Source of the DNA: Clostridiaceae bacterium
Lineage (GTDB): Bacteria; Bacillota; Clostridia; Oscillospirales; Acutalibacteraceae
Length of the DNA stretch: 9,559 bases
Direction: 5' to 3'
NCBI GenBank assembly: GCA_904501705.1
Contig: CAJGCA010000060.1
Location: 1-9,559 of the forward strand
This document shows positions 4,506 through 9,457 of this stretch, in pieces. The translations under genes and the position numbers were made by a program. Position 1 is the first letter of the stretch, and each line of letters starts with the position of its first letter. A model generated the notes under the pieces. That model was not told where the DNA came from. It saw nothing but the letters and a program-made list of their open reading frames with translations, and did no database searches.

Positions 4506-5345
4506 ATGACAAAAAAACAGTTAGAAAACAAATACACACTCGCAAGAAGAGCATTTGAAAATCAACATTTTGATGAGGCTTATTCATATTATAAAGAAAT
4601 ACTAAACGAAGAGCCAAATGATTTTGAGGCTGCTTTTCGTTCAATAATTTCAAGAGCAAACATTTCGACGTTAGCGTCTTTCAAAGAAATTACTTCCTCT
4701 TTAACTTTTGAAATTTCTAGACTTTTTAGTTTAGAGTCTCTTACGTCGTTAGACAGTGAAGAGAAACTTAAAACCGTTAAAAATGCAGAAAAAGAATTTA
4801 CGCAGGCAATCATCTCCTGTGAGCAGGCCGCTTCCGCTCATTATATTGAATTCTCGAATCTTTCTAACGCCTTATCTGAATACAGAAGTCAGTTAATAAA
4901 TTTATCGTTTGCATGCGGACGCTTTGGAGAAACAATATATGATGAATTCGATGATGAAGAAATTAAAAAAATATGTGTTAATCCCTTGAAAAATGCAATA
5001 GCGCTACTTAAAAAATCGGCAATGGGTTTCTCGGCAGATATTTTCTCAACGAGCCTTTCAACCATAGGAAACTATGATATGAAAATTAGAAAATTTGAAG
5101 CGAATTATGTTAATCCGTGCTATGAGGCGATGAAAAAAGAAAGTCCTAGCCAGAATACAAACCGTACATCTTCAAAGGGACTGAATCCTGCTGCAAAATT
5201 TTCTCTTTGGCTTTCAATAGCATGTATTATAGGGGGAATAATTTCGTGTTGTATCGGCGAAATTACAGCTATCGGAGTAGGCGTAGGCCTTATAGTGTTT
5301 GGCGTTTTCTTCCTGTTTTTTGTCCCTACAATTAATGGAAACTAA
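4506..5345 (+). CDS. TPR-like protein with two C-terminal membrane helices, function unknown
   Basis: The product is 279 residues. Residues 4-45 read like one tetratricopeptide repeat (YTLARRAFENQHFDEAYSYY, then KEILNEEPNDFEA). The middle (about 50-210) is predicted helical, rich in Ser, Glu and Lys, without a recognised domain. A Ser/Asn-rich linker (212-226) leads to two hydrophobic helices at about 232-251 and 254-274, ending in a very short tail. The N-terminal part should therefore face the cytoplasm and be tail-anchored. The ATG at 4506 is chosen because GGAGG lies 8 bases ahead; the frame remains open to 4446 but that part is the terminator. Base composition is AT-rich, unlike birA or feoB. 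It sits behind the structured leader and 46 bases before a small membrane protein gene. I do not recognise a specific function. Confidence 0.75.
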   Translation: MTKKQLENKYTLARRAFENQHFDEAYSYYKEILNEEPNDFEAAFRSIISRANISTLASFKEITSSLTFEISRLFSLESLTSLDSEEKLKTVKNAEKEFTQAIISCEQAASAHYIEFSNLSNALSEYRSQLINLSFACGRFGETIYDEFDDEEIKKICVNPLKNAIALLKKSAMGFSADIFSTSLSTIGNYDMKIRKFEANYVNPCYEAMKKESPSQNTNRTSSKGLNPAAKFSLWLSIACIIGGIISCCIGEITAIGVGVGLIVFGVFFLFFVPTINGN

Positions 5346-5391
5346 TCGTTTTTTGGTTTAGCAAATAATATACAATTTATTGGAGACCAAT

Positions 5392-5598
5392 ATGAAACAA
5401 ATCTTAGAAGATTACATAGAAGGAAGACTCCAACTGGGCGGTTGCATACTAACTATATTAATTATAATTTTTATTATCGCCGTCATAGTTATTGCTGTAA
5501 ATAATTTTATTAACGATTTCAGCATAGGCAAGTTGATATGCTTAATATCTTTTATTCCAGCTATAATTCTTACATTTTGGAGCGCTTTTAAAAAGTAA
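5392..5598 (+). CDS. Small two-helix membrane protein, function unknown
   Basis: The product is 68 residues. A short amphipathic start (MKQILEDYIEGRLQLGG) is followed by a strongly hydrophobic helix (about 18-41, LTILIIIFIIAVIVIAVNN) and a second one (about 48-65, GKLICLISFIPAIILTFW), ending in F-K-K. GGAG lies 6 bases before the ATG at 5392; the alternative TTG at 5380 overlaps that site. It follows the TPR-like gene by 46 bases with no terminator between, so the two are probably cotranscribed. It lacks an obvious signal peptide cleavage site and has no recognised family. Confidence 0.6.
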   Translation: MKQILEDYIEGRLQLGGCILTILIIIFIIAVIVIAVNNFINDFSIGKLICLISFIPAIILTFWSAFKK

Positions 5599-5611
5599 AA
5601 TTACGCAGTAT

Positions 5612-5670
5612 AAATCTCCTTGTTTTACAGATACTAACAGTACAAATTTGTAAAGCAAGGAGATTTTATA
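5612..5670 (+). terminator. Long hairpin ending the membrane-protein operon; hides a ribosome binding site
   Basis: AAATCTCCTTG (5612-5622) pairs with CAAGGAGATTT (5656-5666). A T·G pair and TTTAC/GTAAA extend the stem to 17 bp. TTTTATATATT follows, so it can act as a terminator for the two genes upstream. Its right arm contains the AAGGAG that would serve the SpoVT-like fragment at 5675. Confidence 0.6.
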
Positions 5671-5674
5671 TATT

Positions 5675-5800
5675 ATGAAAGCAACTGGTATTGTTCGTAG
5701 AATCGACGACCTTGGTCGTGTGGTTATACCAAAAGGAATCAGAAGGACTATGAGGATTCGTGAGGGCGACCCATCGCAAATACATACCATCTCCGATTGA
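5675..5800 (+). pseudogene. Truncated SpoVT/AbrB-type regulator, N-terminal fragment
   Basis: ATG at 5675 opens 41 codons: MKATGIVRRIDDLGRVVIPK, then GIRRTMRIREGDPSQIHTISD and TGA. Up to about residue 33 this is almost the canonical SpoVT N-terminus (usually ...IPKEIRRTLRIREGDPLEIYTDREGE), the swapped-hairpin AbrB DNA-binding domain. Full SpoVT is about 180 residues with a GAF-like sensor domain, which is absent. Reading is normal up to G-D-P and then diverges. In another frame just downstream (from 5797) comes L-N-V-E-V-Y-T, faintly like the missing 'LEIYT', so a frameshifted or rearranged remnant is possible. The AAGGAG is 11 bases upstream (5657-5662 region) and lies inside a hairpin. The fragment lacks the last strand of the fold, so it is probably non-functional. 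Confidence 0.7.
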
Positions 5801-5835
5801 ACGTTGAGGTTTACACAAATCCGCATAAACGCAAG

Positions 5836-5860
5836 CAGACCGCCGAAACTCGGCGGTCTG
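5836..5860. terminator. Terminator hairpin between the AT-rich segment and the feo locus
   Basis: A perfect 11-bp GC-rich stem CAGACCGCCGA/TCGGCGGTCTG with an AAC loop stands 15 bases beyond the stop of the leftward feo cluster. The plus side is followed by TTGTTTCATCTTTT and the minus side by CTTGCGTTT. It probably ends the feo transcript and may act both ways. Confidence 0.65.
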
Positions 5861-5875
5861 TTGTTTCATCTTTTC

Positions 5876-6052
5876 TTATTTTTCCTCATCTATCTTACAC
5901 CCGCACCCGCAACCACTCTTTTTTGCCGCGCAGGTGCCAGCGTCAGGGCATCCGATGCACTTTTTACCGCTCTTTTTCGCTTTCACGATATACACGATCG
6001 CAAAGCCGAGGATCGCGACGAGAATCGCGATGATGATGATATTTTCCCACAT
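5876..6052 (-). CDS. FeoB-associated Cys-rich membrane protein
   Basis: This small gene has 58 codons. A single N-terminal membrane helix (W-E-N-IIIIAILVAILGFAIVYIV, about 2-23) is followed by Lys-rich sequence and a cytoplasmic tail with six cysteines: C32, C35, C41, C48, C50 and C52 (C-x2-C-x5-C-x6-C-x-C-x-C). This matches the small proteins found after feoB in many Firmicutes. Their role is not settled; metal handling at the FeoB pore is the usual guess. GGGAG lies about 9 bases ahead of the ATG at 6052. The gene starts 20 bases after the feoB stop, so it is the last gene of the operon. Confidence 0.88.
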   Translation of the reverse strand: MWENIIIIAILVAILGFAIVYIVKAKKSGKKCIGCPDAGTCAAKKSGCGCGCKIDEEK

Positions 6053-6072
6053 AGGATTTCACTCCCAGACGA

Positions 6073-8118
6073 TCATTTCTTCGCAGCGGCGGCGGTCTTG
6101 TCGGCTTTCAGTGCATATTCCACCTTGACCTTTTTATCCGCGCGCACGCACAGCCAGACGATGACGGCAACGATCACCGCCACCGCGATAAGCCCAGGCA
6201 GGAAGCCCGCGCCGAGCTTGCCGGTGGTGATCAGCGTACCGATCTGATAGACCAGATAGCCGACCGTATAGCCTGTGCCGAGCTGCAGCGCGATGCCGCC
6301 CCACAGCCACTTTTTATCCTTGATCTCCGCGTTCATCGCGCCGATCGCCGCAAAGCAAGGCGGGGTGAACAGGTTAAACATCAGATACGCCAGCGCCGCG
6401 ACCTTAGTCATACCGACCATCGTCGCCGCGACCTCACTGCCCGAACCGACCATCTCGAGGTCGTCGTTGACTACAAAGCCGTAGCACACCGCCAGCGTGC
6501 CGACGACGTTCTCCTTCGCGATGAAGCCCGTGACGGCACCCGCCGCCAGCTGCCACGCGGTAATGCCGACGATCGGCACCAGACACACAGCAATGGGGTT
6601 TGCAATGGTAGCGAGAATGGCGGTGTTCTCCATCCCCTCCTCAACAAGCCGGAAACTCCAGTCAAAGGACTGCATAATATACACGACGGCGTTGCACAGC
6701 AGAATGATGGTGCCCGCCTTGACGATGTACGCCCAGCCGCGACTAAGCATCGACATACACGCGCGACCAAGCGAGGGCGCCTTGTACTCGGGCAGCTCGA
6801 TGATGAAATACGACTTGCGGCTCTTGTGCCCCGCGATCTTGTTGACCAGCACCGCGCCCAGCAGGATGATCACAATACCGACGAAATACATCAGCGTGCC
6901 GACCCACGACGCCTCGTCAAAGAACGCGCCCGCGAACAGCGCGATGACCGGCAGCTTCGCGCCGCAGGGCATAAAGGGCGCCAGCATCGCGGTGGCGTTG
7001 CGCTCGCGCTCATTGCGGATGGTGCGCGCCGCCATCACGCCGGGGATGGCGCAGCCCGTGCCGATGATAAAGGGGATGACCGATTTGCCCGACAGACCGA
7101 CCTTCTTGAAGATCGGATCGAGCACGACGGTCGCGCGCGCCATATAGCCGCAATCCTCCAGCAGGGCGATGAGGAAATACATCACCATCACCAGCGGCAG
7201 GAAGCCGACGACGGCGCTTAAGCCCCCGATAATGCCCTCGGTCAGCAGGGCAACGAGGAACTCGTTGCCGCCCGAAAGCAAACCGCCGACCCATTCCTTA
7301 AACGCATCAATGAGGGTCACCAGACCGGGGATGACCGTGCCGCTTTCGAACTCATAGCCCTCGGCGATCCACGGGCCAACCCACGCCTGCGAGATCTGGA
7401 ATACCAGAAACATTACCGCCGCGAAGATCAGCAGCCCCGCAAGCGGGTTGGTGAGCACCGCGTCGATCTTATCCTGCACATTGTGATCCTTGGTCAGCAC
7501 CTTGCGGGTTTCAACCGCGGCAACGATGCCGTTGACGAAGGCAAACCGCTTGCGATCCGCTTCGGTGACCGCTTTCTTGTCGGTCAGGTCGATATCGCCC
7601 TGCACATAGGGGGCGACCTGCGCCTTGCCGCCAAGGGCGATCGCCGCCTTGACGACCTCGGCGAGACCCTCGCCGGTGGTGGATGCGGTCTCAACAACGG
7701 GGCAGCCGAGCTTTTTCGACAGCGCGGCGGCGTCGATGACCGTCTGTTTCTTCTTGTTGACATCCGCTTTGTTGAGCGCGATCACCGTCGGCACGCCGAG
7801 CTCAAGCAGCTGCGTCGTAAAGAACAGGCTGCGGCTGAGGTTGGTCGCATCGACGATGTTGATGATGACATCGGGCTTTTCGTTTTTGATGTAGGTGCTG
7901 GTCACGCTCTCCTCCGAGGTAAAGGGGGACATCGAATACGCGCCCGGCAGGTCAACGGCGATGAGCTGCGCACCGCCCGCGTACGATTTTCTGATCGCCG
8001 CCTCTTTTTTATCCACGGTGACGCCCGCCCAGTTGCCGACCTTTTCGTTGCGGCCGGTGAGCGCGTTGTACATCGTGGTCTTACCGCTGTTGGGATTGCC
8101 CGCAAAAGCAATTCTCAT
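6073..8118 (-). CDS. feoB: Ferrous iron transport protein B
   Basis: FeoB moves Fe2+ across the inner membrane and has a GTPase-like N-terminal domain. The product is 681 residues, within the family's range though shorter than E. coli FeoB (773). G-domain motifs are all present: GNPNSGKT (7-14), switch I threonine in N-W-A-G-V-T-V (T34), DLPG (56-59), NKAD (116-119) and a G5-like T-A-S-T near 144-147. The membrane part holds the two Gate halves with the conserved C-G-Y-M-A-R, G-T-G-C-A-I-P-G-V-M-A-A-R-T and F-M-P-C-G-A-K-L-P-V segments. The C-terminus ends in a Lys/Ala tail. AAGGAGG lies about 10 bases before the ATG at 8118. A GTTAG-type palindrome and a terminator-like hairpin precede it. 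Confidence 0.97.
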   Translation of the reverse strand: MRIAFAGNPNSGKTTMYNALTGRNEKVGNWAGVTVDKKEAAIRKSYAGGAQLIAVDLPGAYSMSPFTSEESVTSTYIKNEKPDVIINIVDATNLSRSLFFTTQLLELGVPTVIALNKADVNKKKQTVIDAAALSKKLGCPVVETASTTGEGLAEVVKAAIALGGKAQVAPYVQGDIDLTDKKAVTEADRKRFAFVNGIVAAVETRKVLTKDHNVQDKIDAVLTNPLAGLLIFAAVMFLVFQISQAWVGPWIAEGYEFESGTVIPGLVTLIDAFKEWVGGLLSGGNEFLVALLTEGIIGGLSAVVGFLPLVMVMYFLIALLEDCGYMARATVVLDPIFKKVGLSGKSVIPFIIGTGCAIPGVMAARTIRNERERNATAMLAPFMPCGAKLPVIALFAGAFFDEASWVGTLMYFVGIVIILLGAVLVNKIAGHKSRKSYFIIELPEYKAPSLGRACMSMLSRGWAYIVKAGTIILLCNAVVYIMQSFDWSFRLVEEGMENTAILATIANPIAVCLVPIVGITAWQLAAGAVTGFIAKENVVGTLAVCYGFVVNDDLEMVGSGSEVAATMVGMTKVAALAYLMFNLFTPPCFAAIGAMNAEIKDKKWLWGGIALQLGTGYTVGYLVYQIGTLITTGKLGAGFLPGLIAVAVIVAVIVWLCVRADKKVKVEYALKADKTAAAAKK

Positions 8119-8192
8119 CGGGAGCTCCTCCTTGTGTTGCCTCTTGTTGTTATGTTATTGCAGATCGTATTGCAGAAAATGTTGTATGTTCC

Positions 8193-8214
8193 TCGGTTAG
8201 CACAAACTAACCGA
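8193..8214. promoter_or_regulatory. Candidate metal-regulator operator ahead of feoB
   Basis: A perfect 8-bp inverted repeat TCGGTTAG/CTAACCGA with a 6-bp spacer (CACAAA) lies 75 bases upstream of feoB. The same motif stands ahead of feoA at 8513-8534. The half sites GGTTAG/CTAACC resemble those of DtxR/IdeR boxes, but those normally have only one base between them, so the regulator is not identified. Confidence 0.6.
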
Positions 8215-8220
8215 TTGGGA

Positions 8221-8244
8221 AAAAGCAATCAGCGGACTGCTTTT
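8221..8244 (-). terminator. Hairpin terminator between feoA and feoB
   Basis: Read leftward, a 10-bp stem AAAAGCAGTC/GATTGCTTTT (one G·T) with a CGCT loop starts 5 bases after the feoA stop and ends in T5. It should stop part or all of the feoA transcript before feoB. Confidence 0.7.
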
Positions 8245-8249
8245 CGGCA

Positions 8250-8468
8250 TTATTCGTAGAGAATAATGGCCTCAGCCAGCTGATCGTCGATGTTATAGCG
8301 ACCGTCCTTGATGGAGACCACGCAGCTGCCGCGGCGGCGGGAGACCACCGTGATGGGCTCGTCGCTGTAGCAGCCGAGCGAAAACAGAAACGCGTCGAGC
8401 TCCTCGTCGTCGGTTTCGATGCGCTGGATGATATATTCTTTGCCAATGTCGGCAAGCTTGACATTCAT
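8250..8468 (-). CDS. feoA: Ferrous iron transport protein A
   Basis: FeoA is a small SH3-like cytoplasmic protein that works with FeoB in Fe2+ uptake. The product is 72 residues, typical for the family. The reading M-N-V-K-L-A-D-I-G-K-E-Y-I-I-Q-R-I then L-F-S-L-G-C-Y, P-I-T-V-V-S-R-R-R-G and V-S-I-K-D-G-R-Y-N-I-D-D-Q-L-A-E-A-I follows the FeoA pattern of a leading strand, an L-G-x turn, a 'P-I-x-V' strand and an 'A-x-x-I-x-V' end. ATG at 8468 is chosen because GTGAGG lies just ahead and the family begins there; the frame runs to 8510. It is first in the feo cluster, behind a strong promoter and an operator-like palindrome. Confidence 0.9.
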   Translation of the reverse strand: MNVKLADIGKEYIIQRIETDDEELDAFLFSLGCYSDEPITVVSRRRGSCVVSIKDGRYNIDDQLAEAIILYE

Positions 8469-8512
8469 ATCCTCACGACCCACCTGACATACTGATCGCG
8501 TGCCGCGCAAAT

Positions 8513-8534
8513 GCAGTTAGCACGCCCTAACCGC
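8513..8534. promoter_or_regulatory. Candidate operator at the feoA transcription start
   Basis: GC-GTTAG and CTAAC-GC (7 of 8 pairs) are separated by CACGCC. On the plus strand this matches the palindrome at 8193-8214 at 15 of 18 core positions (GTTAGCAC...CTAACCG). It sits just downstream of the -10 box, where a bound repressor would block initiation. Confidence 0.65.
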
Positions 8535-8539
8535 TTGTT

Positions 8540-8568
8540 ATATTACCATCTCGCACAGCGTTTGTCAA
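8540..8568 (-). promoter_or_regulatory. feoA: feoA promoter
   Basis: Read leftward, a perfect TTGACA (plus-strand 8563-8568) and TAATAT (8540-8545) are 17 bp apart. The expected start falls at about 8533, inside the palindrome. Confidence 0.85.
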
Positions 8569-8622
8569 GTGGTTTTTCCACATTTTTCAGGTTTTTGTGA
8601 TGCGCAATCCACAAAGCACATC

Positions 8623-8680
8623 GTAGGGGGCGGCGCCCACGATGCCCCCTAAAACGGACCGCCGAGACGTCGATCCCTAC
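8623..8680. repeat. Intergenic palindromic repeat with GTAGGG/CCCTAC ends
   Basis: Short terminal inverted repeats GTAGGG (8623-8628) and CCCTAC (8675-8680) enclose a hairpin AGGGGGC/GCCCCCT (8625-8631 with 8644-8650) and a CCGCCGAGACGTCGATC segment. Units of this general look are frequent between genes in GC-rich clostridia, in my recollection. Only one copy is in this window, so repeat status rests on that memory. Confidence 0.4.
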
Positions 8681-8712
8681 AATCAGGCTTCGATCTGTGC
8701 AAGCATTGGCAG

Positions 8713-8756
8713 GCTCCCTCTTTGAGGGAGCTGTCGCCGACAGGCGACTGAGGGAG
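8713..8756. repeat. Intergenic CTCCCTC-type palindromic repeat
   Basis: GCTCCCTC/GAGGGAGC (8713-8720 with 8724-8731) is followed by GTCGCC/GGCGAC (8733-8738 with 8743-8748) and a further GAGGGAG (8750-8756) that can pair with the first CTCCCTC instead, giving two alternative folds. The type is familiar from clostridial intergenic regions, in my recollection; only one copy is in this window. Confidence 0.5.
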
Positions 8757-9006
8757 TTTTGTGTAGCGTATACCTATCGTCCCGGGGCCGCTCGTCGTGG
8801 CGCCGCATTTCTACTATATTTGATTTTGGTTCGCTACGACCGGCAAATGCCTGTCGGCATTTGCTCTGTTTTCAGCGTAACAATCAAGTGGCTGGAAGCG
8901 TACCGACACAATTAAATAAATACCAACGCAAAAAGAACCCCCGACCGTAGTCGAGGGTTCTTTCTTTGCGTAAGCGCCTACCTGACTTCGCGTTGCGAAG
9001 TCATTG

Positions 9007-9066
9007 AAATACGTTTCTTGACGGCTTATACAGCCGTCATTTCGCTAGGCGAAAACGAAAGTATTT
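9007..9066 (+). repeat. Three-way-junction repeat element, copy R3
   Basis: The closing stem is AAATAC plus TTTC (9007-9017, bulged G at 9013) with GAAA plus GTATTT (9057-9066), 10 bp. Hairpin A is GACGGC/GCCGTC (9020-9025 with 9033-9038) with a 7-nt loop TTATACA. Hairpin B is TTTCGC/GCGAAA (9040-9045 with 9049-9054). It lies downstream of 5S rRNA and opposite to it. Confidence 0.75.
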
Positions 9067-9083
9067 GAAGTATTCACCCAAGT

Positions 9084-9128
9084 CATAACAAGACACCCCA
9101 CGACAAAGTCGTGGGGTGTCTTGTTATG
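9084..9128 (-). terminator. rRNA operon terminator
   Basis: A perfect 21-bp inverted repeat (9084-9104 with 9108-9128, AAA loop) directly follows the 5S 3' end in the leftward transcript. It has the GACACCCC/GGGGTGTC core also seen after tRNA-Lys. There is no long T-tract beyond the TTGTT inside the right arm. Confidence 0.7.
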
Positions 9129-9242
9129 TTGGCGCCTACTTATTGTCCCGGGCCGCTTCCAGCCAAGTATCGTCAGCACGAGTGAGCTTAACTGCCGTGT
9201 TCGGGATGGGAACGGGTGTACCCTCACCGTCATCAGCACCAA
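9129..9242 (-). rRNA. 5S ribosomal RNA
   Basis: The reverse complement begins TTGGTGCTGATGACGGTGAG and contains the diagnostic CCCGTTCCCATCCCGAACAC followed by GGCAGTTAAGCTC, then CTTGGCTGGAAGCGGCCCGG and a 3' end AGGCGCCAA. The two ends can pair (TTGGTGC with GGCGCCAA), giving helix I. The length, about 114-116 nt, is normal. End positions are good to a few bases. Confidence 0.95.
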
Positions 9243-9457
9243 CTCGTCGCCGCAGCTATCGCTGCTTGCTCCGTCAAATATGTCTTGCCGGCTTAGACAG
9301 CCGCCATTTCGCTATCGCGAAAACGCCATATTTGCGTTCAGGGTCGGGCCCTGAGAACTGAATAAAGCATACAAGATAGAATGTGGAACCAATGTGCGTC
9401 GGGGCATCACACCCTTCGCACCACAAAAATGATTCGTTTGTCATAGCTTGACGTGTA
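9243..9457 (-). other. 23S-5S spacer containing a repeat element
   Basis: The roughly 215-base spacer between 23S and 5S has no tRNA. It carries repeat copy R4, a hairpin GCAGC/GCTGC (9252-9265), and a TCAGGG/CCCTGA hairpin (9338-9354) followed by GAACTGAATAAAG, an arrangement common in Firmicute rRNA spacers. Next to the 23S end, GCTTGAC (9447-9453) is complementary to GTCAAGC (9459-9465 region). Confidence 0.7.
9275..9334 (+). repeat. Three-way-junction repeat element, copy R4
   Basis: The closing stem is CAAATATG (9275-9282) with CATATTTG (9327-9334), 8 bp perfect. Hairpin A is CGGC/GCCG (9289-9292 with 9300-9303) with the 7-nt loop TTAGACA identical to R1, plus one more G-C pair beyond a mismatch. 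Hairpin B is TTTCGC/GCGAAA (9307-9312 with 9317-9322, loop TATC). It lies inside the 23S-5S spacer, opposite to the rRNA. Confidence 0.72.

Larger units (their letters stand above)
8569..9083. other. Gene-free intergenic region between feoA and the rRNA genes
   Basis: No credible gene is seen. Contents from left to right: two intergenic repeats (8623-8680 and 8713-8756, listed separately), a fragment like the 5S 3' end (8771-8792), a 9-bp hairpin GCAAATGCC/GGCATTTGC (8843-8864), a large imperfect hairpin centred near 8953 (AAGAACCC and CGAC pairing with GTCG and GGGTTCTT), ACTTCGC/GCGAAGT near 8984-9001, and repeat copy R3. The open frames here start without ribosome binding sites and cross these repeats. 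Confidence 0.6.

Noticed and set aside
2134..5860. Integrative element using tRNA-Lys as attachment site
   Set aside because: No integrase, no duplicated tRNA 3' end and no direct repeat at the far border could be found, so only an AT-rich island is claimed.
7483..8259. Open frame of 258 codons on the plus strand opposite feoB
   Set aside because: It is antisense to the feoB G domain with all GTPase motifs on the other strand; long antisense frames are expected in GC-rich genes and there is no ribosome binding site.
8697..8915. Rightward frame of 72 codons between feoA and the rRNA
   Set aside because: It crosses a palindromic repeat and the 5S-like fragment, with no start signals; composition and reading do not look protein-like.
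9116..9361. Open frames over the 5S gene and spacer
   Set aside because: They lie on the strand opposite the 5S rRNA and are products of RNA-gene sequence, not coding.
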